From: Flavobacterium sp. BFFFF1 | GTDB taxonomy: Bacteria; Bacteroidota; Bacteroidia; Flavobacteriales; Flavobacteriaceae | Assembly (NCBI RefSeq): GCF_002256285.1 | Contig: NZ_NKJE01000001.1 | Coordinates: 101,851-165,850, forward strand | Length of the DNA: 64,000 nucleotides | Direction of reading: 5' to 3' | Shown: positions 15,254 through 24,076 of the stretch, piece by piece | How positions within the stretch are numbered: position 1 is the first letter of the stretch | Layout of the letters: each line of letters begins with the position of its first letter | The notes under the pieces: generated by a model | What the model saw: the letters and a program-made list of their open reading frames with translations, nothing else | What the model was told of the DNA's origin: nothing | Databases searched by the model: none | Made by a program: the position numbers and the translations under genes

Positions 15254-16372
15254 TTATTTCTTTTCTTCCTCTTTTTCAATTCCCTGGTTCCATACTTTAA
15301 TCTTGTCGGATGCTTTGATGCCATCTTTAATTTCCGCATAAATCCCATCGCTGACACCAAGCTCAACATTCCGTTTTTCAAATTTCTGGTTTGCGGTCTC
15401 TACCTCAACGAATGATTTCTTTGTCTTTTCATCAAACTGGATCAACGACTCTTTTATGGCCAATACGTTTTCTGCTTTTGCCAATATAATGGAAGCATTG
15501 GCACTCAGTCCCGCCCGGATGAAAGTGGTATCGCGATTGGTAAGCTTTGCCTTTATCTCAAACTGGATGGCACCGTTCTCCGTTTTGCCTTTCGGTGCGA
15601 TATAATTCAGTACTGCATCAAATTTCTTGTTCTCGATGGCACCCACGGTAATTTCGATTGGCAGGTTTTCTTTGACTTTACCGACTTCCGATTCATCGAG
15701 CTTCCCGATAAAGATCATTTTCCCCACATCAGCGAGACTTGCTATGGTGGTTCCCTCATTGAAATTGTTGCTTTCAATAACCTGGTTTCCGACTTTTACG
15801 GGCACCTCAAGGACCATTCCGGTAACGGTGGAACGAATGATCGTGTTGGCTGCGCTACCAAGACCTGACGTGGTTCCGGTCTTGACAATCTCATAACTCT
15901 GCTTGGTTGCGTTATAATTTTGCTTCGCCTGTTTATAAGCCAATTCGGCCGCTTCGAAATCATTTGCGGAAATAACGCCTTTCTCAAACAGCACTTTCTG
16001 CCGTTGGAAAGACTTTTCCTGATTTTCGAGATCGTTTTTGGCACTTAACACCTGATTGTAAGTACTGTTCAGGCTGTTGACGTTGGGAACGACACGTATT
16101 TTGGCAATCATGTCGCCCGCTTTGACAAATCCTCCCGCCTCAACATATATTTCCTCAATAATCCCGGAAATATTCGGCTTGATCAGAACCTCTTCGTCAG
16201 GCACGATACTACCGGTTGCGATGGTATTTTTGACAATGGTCTTTGTTTCCGGTTTATCAGTTTCAAAAACGATAGGTGATTCCGCGTTTTTATTGTAGAG
16301 GTAATACAATGCTGAGCCGAATGCAATGGCAATCAGGATTAAGACAGTAATGGTGATTCCTTTTCTCTTCAT
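15254..16372 (-). CDS. Efflux periplasmic adaptor (HlyD/MacA family), first in operon
   Basis: 372 residues: an N-terminal membrane anchor (GITITVLILIAIAFGSALYY), a barrel-sandwich half containing EEIYVEAGGFVKAGDMIAKI, a helical hairpin, and a C-terminal domain. It follows two MacB-type permease genes on the same strand, 27 bp after the last, so it is the natural MacA-like partner of that ABC transporter. The charged tail (EKEEEKK) is unremarkable. Confidence 0.9.
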   Translation of the reverse strand: MKRKGITITVLILIAIAFGSALYYLYNKNAESPIVFETDKPETKTIVKNTIATGSIVPDEEVLIKPNISGIIEEIYVEAGGFVKAGDMIAKIRVVPNVNSLNSTYNQVLSAKNDLENQEKSFQRQKVLFEKGVISANDFEAAELAYKQAKQNYNATKQSYEIVKTGTTSGLGSAANTIIRSTVTGMVLEVPVKVGNQVIESNNFNEGTTIASLADVGKMIFIGKLDESEVGKVKENLPIEITVGAIENKKFDAVLNYIAPKGKTENGAIQFEIKAKLTNRDTTFIRAGLSANASIILAKAENVLAIKESLIQFDEKTKKSFVEVETANQKFEKRNVELGVSDGIYAEIKDGIKASDKIKVWNQGIEKEEEKK

Positions 16373-16399
16373 TTTGTGTTTGATTTATGCGATTTTATG

Positions 16400-17662
16400 T
16401 TACTCTGCTCTTAATGCATCTACAGGTTTTATCTTAATGGCAATTTGGGCGGGGATAAATCCGGCCAGTAAACCGGATAATATCAGTATCACCAACGCCG
16501 AAAATACGACCCCCAGATTAACGCTGGGATTGGCAAACATCATGTCCTCTGAAGGCATTGAATCCAACACCAAGTTGATGATCGCCAAAACACCCGAAGC
16601 CGCTGCGATACCCAGCATGCCGGCTATAATGGTCAGAAAGATAGACTCTGTCAGGATTTGTGAGCGTATCCTGCCCGGGGACGCGCCGATCGCCCTTCGG
16701 ATGCCGATTTCCTTTGTCCGCTCTTTGACAACAATCAGCATAATATTCGAAATCCCAATTACGCCGGAAAGCAATACAAGGATTCCAACGAAATAAGCGA
16801 TAAACTTCAGGATTACAAACAAGCCGTTGACCTTGCTGAATTCTTCATAAAGGTCGAAATTCCCGATGGCCCTTTCATCATCAGGATGGACATCATGTCG
16901 TTCCCGAAGAAACCTGAAAATCTCCTTTTTCATGTCGGTAATCGAGGCGCCGTCTTTTGCCGTAATTGACATCCATCCGACCACATCACCATAGTTAAAT
17001 GCCTGTTGAAAAGCGGTAAACGGGACATATACCTGCTTTTGCTCTTCCTCTGCGTTTCCGTTCCTCCCTTTGGATTTATAGACGCCTACGACCATGAAAT
17101 TGACGCCGTTAACTTTAATGTAAGATCCTAATACCTGTTCTCCTTTTTCATACAAACCACTGATAACTCCTTCGCCAATGACGGCAGTTTTTCTTTTCTG
17201 GTTGATGTCATTGTAGTTTATAAAACGTCCTTTTACAATTTCCTTTGATTCCTGGTATGCAAGTTCAGGGTAATCACCATATACAGTATATGCGGCAGTT
17301 TTTGTGCCCCTGACCACATTATTGGCGCCCTGGTATCCTCCCAGTTGGTTCCTGGGCGAAATGTATAGTAGGTCTGGAAATTTCTCCCGCAAAGCCTGCA
17401 CATCGCTATTCTTAAAATTATAATCCCTATTTTGAGGTAGTCCTTTGTAGGGTTTGGATGTTGACTGCGTCCACATAAAAACGGAATTCGTTGCCATTCC
17501 TGAAAATCCTTTCATGACCCCATTTTCCAGCCCTTTCCCGGCGGCAAGCAGGATGACCAGAATAAATATCCCCCAAAACACGCCAAATGCCGTAAGCACC
17601 GTTCGGAAAACGTTGGCACTTAGTGCCTGCAAAACCTCATTCCATTTGTCTTTATCAAACAT
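16400..17662 (-). CDS. MacB/FtsX-type ABC transporter permease, second
   Basis: 420 residues with the MacB-family layout: one N-terminal helix (RTVLTAFGVFWGIFILVILL), a large periplasmic domain of about 240 residues, then three C-terminal helices with the cytoplasmic loop motif VKERTKEIGIRRAIGASPG. It has no ATPase domain; the ATPase is encoded separately at 18901-19602. It starts 1 nt after the stop of the preceding permease gene. With the adaptor and TolC genes it should form a mechanotransmission-type efflux or lipoprotein/peptide exporter; the substrate is unknown. Confidence 0.92.
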   Translation of the reverse strand: MFDKDKWNEVLQALSANVFRTVLTAFGVFWGIFILVILLAAGKGLENGVMKGFSGMATNSVFMWTQSTSKPYKGLPQNRDYNFKNSDVQALREKFPDLLYISPRNQLGGYQGANNVVRGTKTAAYTVYGDYPELAYQESKEIVKGRFINYNDINQKRKTAVIGEGVISGLYEKGEQVLGSYIKVNGVNFMVVGVYKSKGRNGNAEEEQKQVYVPFTAFQQAFNYGDVVGWMSITAKDGASITDMKKEIFRFLRERHDVHPDDERAIGNFDLYEEFSKVNGLFVILKFIAYFVGILVLLSGVIGISNIMLIVVKERTKEIGIRRAIGASPGRIRSQILTESIFLTIIAGMLGIAAASGVLAIINLVLDSMPSEDMMFANPSVNLGVVFSALVILILSGLLAGFIPAQIAIKIKPVDALRAE

Positions 17663-17663
17663 A

Positions 17664-18908
17664 TTATTCGTCTTTAAGCGCTACAATTGGCCTGATTCGG
17701 GCCGCACGGTAAGCGGGGAAAAACCCTGCTACCGCACCGGAAAACACTAAAATGAAAAGCGTCGTAATGGCAACGTTAAAGTCGACTTCCGGATTCCGAA
17801 AAAAATCGCTGTCAACATTCGGACCGACCAATTCAAGTAAACCGAGTCCCATAAGCAAACCTACAAATCCAGATATGGTAGTAATGAAAATAGACTCGTG
17901 TAAAATCATTCCGATAATTGAAATTGGCGGCGCACCAAGGGCTTTTCTGATGCCAATTTCCTTTGTCCGCTCTTTGACAATGATCAACATGATGTTGCTG
18001 ACGCCAACCACACCGGCAATGATGGTGCATATGCCGACGCCCCAAAAGAAAAGCCTGATGTAAAGATTGAGGGAATAAATATTTTTTACGTTTTCAACCG
18101 AGCTATTTACTCCGATGGCACCGTCGTCGCCAGGATCCACCGTATATTTACTTTTCAGCATTTGCTCCATTTCAGCTACAAACTTGTTTGATTCCTTAAG
18201 CGCTTCTTCATAAGTGGCACTTTTCTTAAGGGTATAGGAAAGATTGCTGATTTTATCGCCGGCGCCATAGACTTTCTGCGCGGTAGAAATGGGCATGTAA
18301 ACCCTTGCCTCTTCCCTTTCGCCGGCAGGGTCTGTAAAAACGCCGACAATCTTAAACGGAATGGTATTTATGGCAATGATTTGCCCCAGTGGATCTTTTC
18401 CTTTGAACAAATCCAGACTTACTTTTTGTCCGATTACAACGACCTTTTCATAAGTCCGCAGATCATTAAAATTCACAAACCTGCCATTGATTATCGTCAT
18501 ATTTTCAATGCGCTGATGATCCGGATAAACTCCGCGAAATGAATAATTCCCCGACTCTTTCTGGTAGGTAACCTGTGCACCCCAATTGCTATAGCTTGCC
18601 GATTTCAGTCCGAGCATATTTCCAAAACGTGCCAATGACAAGTCGTAATCTCCATTATGCATCTGGATTTCCCTGCCGGGATTCAGGCCCTTGTATTCCT
18701 TTGTTGTGGTGCCGGACCAAACTTCAATTAATCCCTCAGCGTCCCTTTCAAATTGTTTTTCAACACCGTTTTGTAAACCTTTGCCCACCCCAAGTAAAAT
18801 CACAAGAATGAAAATCCCTGACGCCACTGAAATCCCGGTCAGGAAGGTCCGCAGTTTGTTTTTGCCAATGGCTTCAAAGATTTCGTTCCAGCGCTCGATG
18901 TTAAACAT
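17664..18908 (-). CDS. MacB/FtsX-type ABC transporter permease, first
   Basis: 414 residues, same layout as the neighbouring permease: helix TFLTGISVASGIFILVILLGV, a periplasmic MacB core domain, and three C-terminal helices with the loop VKERTKEIGIRKALGAPP. Two different permeases in tandem suggest a heterodimeric membrane unit, in contrast to the homodimeric MacB of Proteobacteria. Its ATG overlaps the end of the ATPase gene by 8 nt, so the subunits are probably made in a coupled way. Confidence 0.92.
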   Translation of the reverse strand: MFNIERWNEIFEAIGKNKLRTFLTGISVASGIFILVILLGVGKGLQNGVEKQFERDAEGLIEVWSGTTTKEYKGLNPGREIQMHNGDYDLSLARFGNMLGLKSASYSNWGAQVTYQKESGNYSFRGVYPDHQRIENMTIINGRFVNFNDLRTYEKVVVIGQKVSLDLFKGKDPLGQIIAINTIPFKIVGVFTDPAGEREEARVYMPISTAQKVYGAGDKISNLSYTLKKSATYEEALKESNKFVAEMEQMLKSKYTVDPGDDGAIGVNSSVENVKNIYSLNLYIRLFFWGVGICTIIAGVVGVSNIMLIIVKERTKEIGIRKALGAPPISIIGMILHESIFITTISGFVGLLMGLGLLELVGPNVDSDFFRNPEVDFNVAITTLFILVFSGAVAGFFPAYRAARIRPIVALKDE

Positions 18909-19602
18909 GGGCTTTCACTCTTTGTTGTACAATCATTTTGTCGTCTATGATTTGCCCGTCTTTTAAGACCACATTCCTTTTGCACATGGCTGCAATATCC
19001 GGTTCATGTGTTACAATCAGGATTGTTTTTCCTTCGTCATTTATGTTTTGGATTAACTCCATTACCTCGTATGAAGTCTTGGTGTCTAACGCACCGGTCG
19101 GCTCGTCAGCGAGCAAAACTTTCGGTTGTGAAGCCATGGCACGTGCAATAGCCACGCGTTGCTTTTGCCCTCCGGAAAGCTCTGACGGAAGGTGGTGCGA
19201 GTGTGATGCGAGGCCTACCTTCTCGAGATAGCTCATCGCCATTTCCTCACGCTGCCTGCTTTTTATTCCCTGATAGTATAATGGCAATGCGACATTGTCT
19301 AGTGCCGATTTGTAGCTAATGAGATTAAATGACTGAAAAACAAATCCGAGAAATTGATTGCGGTATTTTGAAGCTATTTTTTCGTTTAGGTTTTTGATGG
19401 GCAGTCCATCCAGCGAATATATGCCGGAATCGGCCTCGTCCAAAATGCCGAGTATGTTTAATAATGTCGACTTTCCCGACCCGGATGATCCCATAATAGC
19501 GACCAACTCACCTTCTTTAACACTAAAATTAATGCCTTTTAAGACATGTAAACTGGAATTTCCGCTCTTGTATGATTTGTGCAAATCGGTGATTTCAATC
19601 AT
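18901..19602 (-). CDS. ABC transporter ATP-binding protein (MacB/LolD type)
   Basis: 233 residues from the ATG at 19602. All ATPase motifs are present: Walker A GSSGSGKSTLLN, the Q-loop region, signature LSGGQKQRVAIARA, Walker B VLLADEPTGALD and the H-loop in VTHEPDIA. It energises the two downstream permeases. An in-frame TTG at 19623 would add seven residues but the ATG gives the usual MIEITDLHKSYK start. First gene of a seven-gene run that ends with tsaB. Confidence 0.93.
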   Translation of the reverse strand: MIEITDLHKSYKSGNSSLHVLKGINFSVKEGELVAIMGSSGSGKSTLLNILGILDEADSGIYSLDGLPIKNLNEKIASKYRNQFLGFVFQSFNLISYKSALDNVALPLYYQGIKSRQREEMAMSYLEKVGLASHSHHLPSELSGGQKQRVAIARAMASQPKVLLADEPTGALDTKTSYEVMELIQNINDEGKTILIVTHEPDIAAMCKRNVVLKDGQIIDDKMIVQQRVKAHV

Positions 19603-19760
19603 ATTGTAGGTGATTTTTGACAATATTAAATATTCTGGACGGTAAGCTGTGATAAAAATTTGTTAATATCGACTGCGTATAAGACTTGAATTCCGCTAAT
19701 ATGTTACTGCAATCTCTAAACATATATCCCGATTGGCTATTTTTACGCAAAATTTATAAG

Positions 19761-21146
19761 ATGAAACGCATGAAATTTTTCAATGTTGCTTTATTGCTTA
19801 TTTTGTTAAGCGGTTGCGGATCGACCAAAAAGATTGAAACCCTGCGGCCAGAACCGGACGATGCGACACCATTAATATATGATAATGAGAGCTCTTTTAT
19901 CGATCTTCCAGTGACCATTAAGCTTAAGGACATTGAAACACAGGCCAACAAAACGCTGACAGGATTAATTTACGAAGACAATAATATAGAAGACGACGAC
20001 TACACCGTGAAAATTTGGAAAACGGGAAACATCACTTTGGAAAATCAAGGCGGTAAAATCAAGACAATATTGCCATTGAAAGCGACGGTTAACTATCGGT
20101 ATGGTTTGGGTAGGCTTCTCAGTGATACAAGGGAAATTAACCTGAATGGAAAAATTACTTTATCCAGCGGCATAAAACTCACAAACTGGAAACTGAATAC
20201 CACTACGGAACTGAAATCACTAGATTGGACTGAAAGTCCATCGGTTACAATTGCCGGGAGAAGTATTCCCATTACCTACCTGATAAATCCGGGCATAAAA
20301 TTGTTCCGCGCAAAGATTGAAAAAAGCATTGACAATACGATTGACAAATCGATGGATTTTAAATCCAATGTATTGGATGCCCTTGAGAAAATCTGTACGC
20401 CATCAGAAATGAGTGCTGATTATGAAAGCTGGCTTCGGATTGTTCCGCTGGAATTATACTCCACAGACGCGACATTGAACAAGGACGTTATCAGCATGGA
20501 AATGGGATTGAAATGTTACATCGAAACATTGGTCGGTAAAAAGCCGGATTCGAAATTCGACCGCACTAAGATCGTCCTAAAACCTGTGGCGAAAATGCCG
20601 GACAAGATTACTGCCAATATTGTAGCAGTGTCCACTTTTAAAGACGCTTCCAAAATCATGACAAAAAATTTCCAGGGTCAGGAATTTGGGTCAGGGAATA
20701 AAAAAGTGACTGTGCAGAATGTAAACCTTTGGCACAAGGATGGCAAGATGGTCATTGCATTGGACTTACTGGGAAGTGTCACCGGGACCATTTACCTCGC
20801 GGGTTTTCCGCAGTACAATGATACCTCCAAAGAAATATTTTTTGACCAATTGGATTATGCGATTGATACCAAAAGTAAGCTGGTGCGTGCCGCAAACTGG
20901 CTGGCGTCAGGATATATTTTGAAAAAGATCCAGGAAACCTGCAGATACTCCATCAAGCCGAATTTGGAAGAAGGCAAACAAAATATGCTTAAGTACATGA
21001 AAAACTATTCTCCGATGCCTGGTGTCTTCATCAACGGTACGATGAATGACATTCAGTTCAAGAAAATGCAATTGACCAATAAGGCGATTATAGCATTTCT
21101 ATCGATCGACGGAAAGGTTGATGTGAAGGTCGATGGTTTAAAATAA
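19761..21146 (+). CDS. DUF4403 family lipoprotein
   Basis: 461 residues from the ATG at 19761. The N-terminus is a lipoprotein signal (FFNVALLLILLSGCGSTKK) with the lipobox LSGC. The rest resembles the DUF4403 family: a repeated strand-rich pattern with SFIDLPVTIKLKDIETQANK at the start and MPGVFINGTMNDIQFKK near the end. The family is thought to resemble lipid-binding tubular folds, but its function is not established. The frame is open from 19686, but upstream codons do not give a signal peptide. Transcribed divergently from the efflux operon. Confidence 0.82.
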   Translation: MKRMKFFNVALLLILLSGCGSTKKIETLRPEPDDATPLIYDNESSFIDLPVTIKLKDIETQANKTLTGLIYEDNNIEDDDYTVKIWKTGNITLENQGGKIKTILPLKATVNYRYGLGRLLSDTREINLNGKITLSSGIKLTNWKLNTTTELKSLDWTESPSVTIAGRSIPITYLINPGIKLFRAKIEKSIDNTIDKSMDFKSNVLDALEKICTPSEMSADYESWLRIVPLELYSTDATLNKDVISMEMGLKCYIETLVGKKPDSKFDRTKIVLKPVAKMPDKITANIVAVSTFKDASKIMTKNFQGQEFGSGNKKVTVQNVNLWHKDGKMVIALDLLGSVTGTIYLAGFPQYNDTSKEIFFDQLDYAIDTKSKLVRAANWLASGYILKKIQETCRYSIKPNLEEGKQNMLKYMKNYSPMPGVFINGTMNDIQFKKMQLTNKAIIAFLSIDGKVDVKVDGLK

Positions 21147-21210
21147 CATCATGACGTTTTGCTCGTTGAGGGAAATCACGAATCGGCATTAAACCAAATC
21201 CACTTTTCGC

Positions 21211-21702
21211 TTAATAATAGGGTACATCAATGATGATTTCGGCATCAGTGAACCGCGTTGGATAATCGCCTTTTTTCAACTTCATCCCGCCAATTGTTAT
21301 TTCTTCGTCTACATTGAAGGTCCTAAAATCTTCAATATTATTCCCGGGTTGGCGCACCAATGCATAAGGAAACAAAAATGTCAGCACTTTATCTGTTTTT
21401 TTTGGGACGGCGATCACCTTCACACCCCGCTCTGTTAAAGTCGGCGACAATGGCTCGGAATCATCGGGAGTACAAACCAAAATCCATCGGCTTCCGGTAC
21501 AAAACCAAAAGCCACTTTCGCAGTCATACTTCGGGCGTTTAAACCTGAACTCACTAACTTCAACGAAGTAACAAATATCTGATGACCCGGCGCATGGACT
21601 TTTTTCCCCGACCGCTTTTCCAGAATTTACCTGTGCCACTGTACTTTGATGCATCAGGATAGAAAAAGAGCATGATAGCCCTAACATTATGAAATTTCTC
21701 AT
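21211..21702 (-). CDS. Secreted protein of unknown function
   Basis: 163 residues with a signal peptide (IMLGLSCSFSILMHQSTVAQ). The mature part has several cysteines (CAGSSDICYFVEV, YDCESGFWFCTG, WILVCTPDD) that could form disulfides. I recognise no family. It is convergent with the DUF4403 gene and separated from it by 64 bp without a clear terminator, and its own upstream gap (21703-21816) separates it from the oxidase-assembly cluster. Confidence 0.65.
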   Translation of the reverse strand: MRNFIMLGLSCSFSILMHQSTVAQVNSGKAVGEKSPCAGSSDICYFVEVSEFRFKRPKYDCESGFWFCTGSRWILVCTPDDSEPLSPTLTERGVKVIAVPKKTDKVLTFLFPYALVRQPGNNIEDFRTFNVDEEITIGGMKLKKGDYPTRFTDAEIIIDVPYY

Positions 21703-21816
21703 CTTTTCATTTTTTAATTGATTCGTTTTTCTTCAGGCATCTACCTGATTAAGCAAAACTATCTCTTATCTAAAAAAGAATTTTGATGAGTTTTCGGAAT
21801 AAATGTTAAATAAATT

Positions 21817-22083
21817 TCAGGAATTTTCCTGTTTCGGCTTTCTGGTTCGCATCCTGTAAATCACAAAAGCCAATAGGCCCACAAGCAAATAGGGAAAAAC
21901 CATCAGGTAGACAATTCCGTCATTGACCGCCTCTGCTTTATTTCCGCCGTCTTCGGTTTCAAGTACAGCACGGCACATCGCGCATTGGGCCGATGAGGAA
22001 ATAGACCAGAAACAAGAAATGAGAAGAAAGAACAACGCGTTGCCTTTTACTTTCGACTTTCGACCTTCGACTTTAAGATGCAT
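21817..22083 (-). CDS. Small membrane protein of the oxidase-assembly locus
   Basis: 88 residues. After an N-terminal signal-like segment (FFLLISCFWSISSSAQC) comes CAMCRAVLETEDGG, a CxxC pair, and then one membrane helix (YLMVFPYLLVGLLAFVIY) and a basic tail. Small proteins of this form are common beside the DUF420/SCO genes in Bacteroidetes, but no function is established. The first 15 residues (MHLKVEGRKSKVKGN) are encoded by a heptamer repeat (22047-22074), so this N-terminus may be an accreted sequence. It overlaps the DUF420 gene by 11 nt. Confidence 0.65.
   Translation of the reverse strand: MHLKVEGRKSKVKGNALFFLLISCFWSISSSAQCAMCRAVLETEDGGNKAEAVNDGIVYLMVFPYLLVGLLAFVIYRMRTRKPKQENS
22047..22074. 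repeat. Heptamer repeat read into a signal peptide
   Basis: On the minus strand AAAGTCG, AAGGTCG, AAAGTCG, AAAGTAA follow one another in the 5' end of gene 21817-22083. It is the same kind of heptamer (complement CGACTTT) as in the nuoF-nuoG spacer at 203-234. Confidence 0.65.
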
Positions 22084-22660
22084 AGTAAGGCGAAATCATT
22101 AGATATACGATCGGGCCGGTCGCCGCAACATACAGCCAAATTGGATACGTAATTTTAGAGATCTTTTTGTGCCTGTCAAATCGTTCTGCCAACGCCCTGA
22201 CATACGAGATCAGTACCAGCGGAATTACGGCCACTGACAGCGATATATGCGTCAGCAGTATAAAATAGTACAAGTAGCGAATTGGCCCTGCAGCGATTTT
22301 CTCAGCTTCTTCGACAATACCGTTGTGGTTGGTATCACCAAATTTTGTATCCCCGGAGGTCATATGATAAGCAACATACATCGCCAAAAACGCCACCGAG
22401 CAGCCAATAGCGATTTTCATCAATCTTTCATGCTGGATCCGCTTACCTGCTTTTATGGACTGAACAGCGGCAATGAGTAACACTGCTGTAATAGCATTTA
22501 TCGCGGCATATATCGGCGGCAGGAAACTTAAAGGTTTCACGTCAAACCCGATGTCTTTCAATTTGACACTAAAAAGCACCACTACCACCAACGGTATGGC
22601 AACGGACAGCAGCACAATCCATTTGTTGTATTTCTTCTCAATTGCGTTATTTTCCATCAT
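22073..22660 (-). CDS. DUF420 membrane protein, CtaM-like oxidase assembly factor
   Basis: 195 residues, five or so membrane helices. The DUF420 pattern is seen in KPLSFLPPIYAAINAITAVL, RIQHERLMKIAIGCSVAFL and YYFILLTHISLSVAVIPLVL, with the conserved histidines HE and H. The firmicute relative CtaM/YozB is needed for aa3-type oxidase formation, which fits this locus of SCO, oxidase subunits and heme O synthase. A short hydrophilic loop, GDTNHNGIVEEAEK, interrupts helices. It overlaps the SCO gene by 4 nt and the 88-residue gene by 11 nt. Confidence 0.85.
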   Translation of the reverse strand: MMENNAIEKKYNKWIVLLSVAIPLVVVVLFSVKLKDIGFDVKPLSFLPPIYAAINAITAVLLIAAVQSIKAGKRIQHERLMKIAIGCSVAFLAMYVAYHMTSGDTKFGDTNHNGIVEEAEKIAAGPIRYLYYFILLTHISLSVAVIPLVLISYVRALAERFDRHKKISKITYPIWLYVAATGPIVYLMISPYYAS

Positions 22661-23349
22661 TCGTCTAATAAAATTTTAATATCGTGTTCTAAATCGGCTA
22701 CGCCCTGATCGCTTAAACCGTCATAATAAATAATTGGATTTCCGTCTTTGTCTTTTCTGGAACGGATGTTTCCGTCCTTATCAATCAATGCAAAAAGCCC
22801 GGAGTGCTCGAAGCCACCGTTATTCCCATTTGGAAGTTGGCCTGCGTATACGTTAAAGCCTTTATTCGCCAGGTCGAAAATATAGTCCCGCTTTCCTGTG
22901 AGGAAATGCCAGTTCTCCGACTTCACCCCAAGGGTTTCCGCATGCTTTTTTAAGACATCAGGCGTATCGTTTTCAGGGTTTATGGTAATGGATGCAATTC
23001 CAAAACTGCGGTTGCCGAAAAACGCATCCTGAATTTTCAGCATATTGGCATTCATCTTGGGGCAAATCGTCGGGCAGGTCGAAAAGAAGAATTCCAGCAC
23101 ATATACCTTCCCCTTATAATCTGCTTTGGTGATGATTTTGCCATTTTGATCGGTCAGGCTGAAGTCGGGTGCTGGGCCTTTCGTATACAATGACGCATTT
23201 TTATTTCTTCCGTTTCCGGATTCAATGTTGAGGCGGTCTGACTTTACAATGTCGTCGTTTTTGATGCGCTCGACAATTCTTGGGACCACCAGAATTCCGA
23301 ATACCAGGATAATGAACGAGATCCCGATGTATGATTTATTCTTCGACAT
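22657..23349 (-). CDS. SCO1/SenC family copper chaperone
   Basis: 230 residues with one N-terminal membrane anchor and a thioredoxin-like periplasmic domain. The copper ligands are all present: the CxxxC in STCPTICPKM and the downstream His in GGFEHSGLF. SCO proteins deliver copper to the CuA site of oxidase subunit II, which is encoded at 55517-56674 with intact CuA ligands. The start overlaps the preceding SCO-like gene by 14 nt, so the pair is cotranscribed. Confidence 0.92.
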   Translation of the reverse strand: MSKNKSYIGISFIILVFGILVVPRIVERIKNDDIVKSDRLNIESGNGRNKNASLYTKGPAPDFSLTDQNGKIITKADYKGKVYVLEFFFSTCPTICPKMNANMLKIQDAFFGNRSFGIASITINPENDTPDVLKKHAETLGVKSENWHFLTGKRDYIFDLANKGFNVYAGQLPNGNNGGFEHSGLFALIDKDGNIRSRKDKDGNPIIYYDGLSDQGVADLEHDIKILLDE

Positions 23350-23998
23350 TTCTCTTTTGATTTCTTAGATAGGAATTGTTTTTCTTTAGTGCCGCCCTGT
23401 ATTCATAAAGAATGATCTTGAAATCGTCGAGCATTTCATTACTCAGCTCCGACGGATGAAACGTGCTGTAGCCTTCCTTATATTCTTTGGGGTCTTTACG
23501 ACCGCGGAGATTTCGTTCTTTGTCGATGATGTACACGTGGTCTGTGCCCAAATCATCATTTAATTTGCCCTTCAGTTTAAGTGTTTGAAAATAGGCATTA
23601 ATTTCATCCTCTTTTGCAAAAACAAAACTCCAGTGCCGCGTGTCTGAAATCGCACCAATCGCCTTAACGATCGCTTGAACGTCCTGCTGCGTGCCTTCTG
23701 GGCAGATGGTCACAAACTGCAAATCCTTAAATTCATGATAGCGCTGGTAAATCTTTTGGTTCAGGTTAAAAATATTACCGCGGTTTTCGAGGACTTTCTT
23801 TCCCCCGAAACCCAGCACCGTGATTTTTTTATCCAGCGAAACGGGCTTTCCATCAAGGGCTTTCCACGAAGCCGGAAAATCAGGGACTTTAGCAGTGACC
23901 GTAGGCAGTTTTGAAAAACTGTTTATTCCTGAAGCGAAGAAAAGATAGGCAACAATAGGGAGTACAAAAAGTACGAAAAGGACCAGATTTTTCTTCAT
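23336..23998 (-). CDS. SCO-like protein lacking the CxxxC copper site
   Basis: 220 residues from the ATG at 23998: an N-terminal hydrophobic anchor (LVLFVLFVLPIVAYLFFASG), then a thioredoxin-fold-like domain. The later part (DHVYIIDKERNLRGRKD) matches SCO proteins and keeps the His, but the position expected for CxxxC reads GFGGKKVLENRGNIFN, with no cysteine pair. It is probably a diverged copy of the adjacent SCO gene and unlikely to bind copper in the same way. The frame extends to 24025 but that region is a promoter. Confidence 0.72.
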   Translation of the reverse strand: MKKNLVLFVLFVLPIVAYLFFASGINSFSKLPTVTAKVPDFPASWKALDGKPVSLDKKITVLGFGGKKVLENRGNIFNLNQKIYQRYHEFKDLQFVTICPEGTQQDVQAIVKAIGAISDTRHWSFVFAKEDEINAYFQTLKLKGKLNDDLGTDHVYIIDKERNLRGRKDPKEYKEGYSTFHPSELSNEMLDDFKIILYEYRAALKKNNSYLRNQKRNVEE

Positions 23999-24022
23999 TT
24001 GGAAAATGTGATAAATGTCTTG

Positions 24023-24030
24023 CAAAAATA
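24023..24030 (-). promoter_or_regulatory. -7 box of the SCO/DUF420 operon
   Basis: TATTTTTG on the minus strand, a TAnnTTTG match, 24 nt before the ATG at 23998. It directly abuts the terminator at 24031-24054, so one operon ends and the next begins here. Confidence 0.5.
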
Positions 24031-24054
24031 AAAAAAGGCACGCAATGCGTACCT
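24031..24054 (-). terminator. Terminator after the oxidase subunit III/IV operon
   Basis: On the minus strand AGGTACGC-ATT-GCGTGCCT (one G-U pair) is followed by a run of T. It lies 23 nt past the stop of the subunit IV gene. Confidence 0.8.
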
Positions 24055-24076
24055 CTTTTTTTGAATTAATATGTGG

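Noticed and set aside
16326..16796. 156-codon plus-strand frame covering the adaptor-permease boundary
   Set aside because: Shadow of the permease gene on the opposite strand; its amino acid composition is that of a reversed membrane protein with no recognisable motif.
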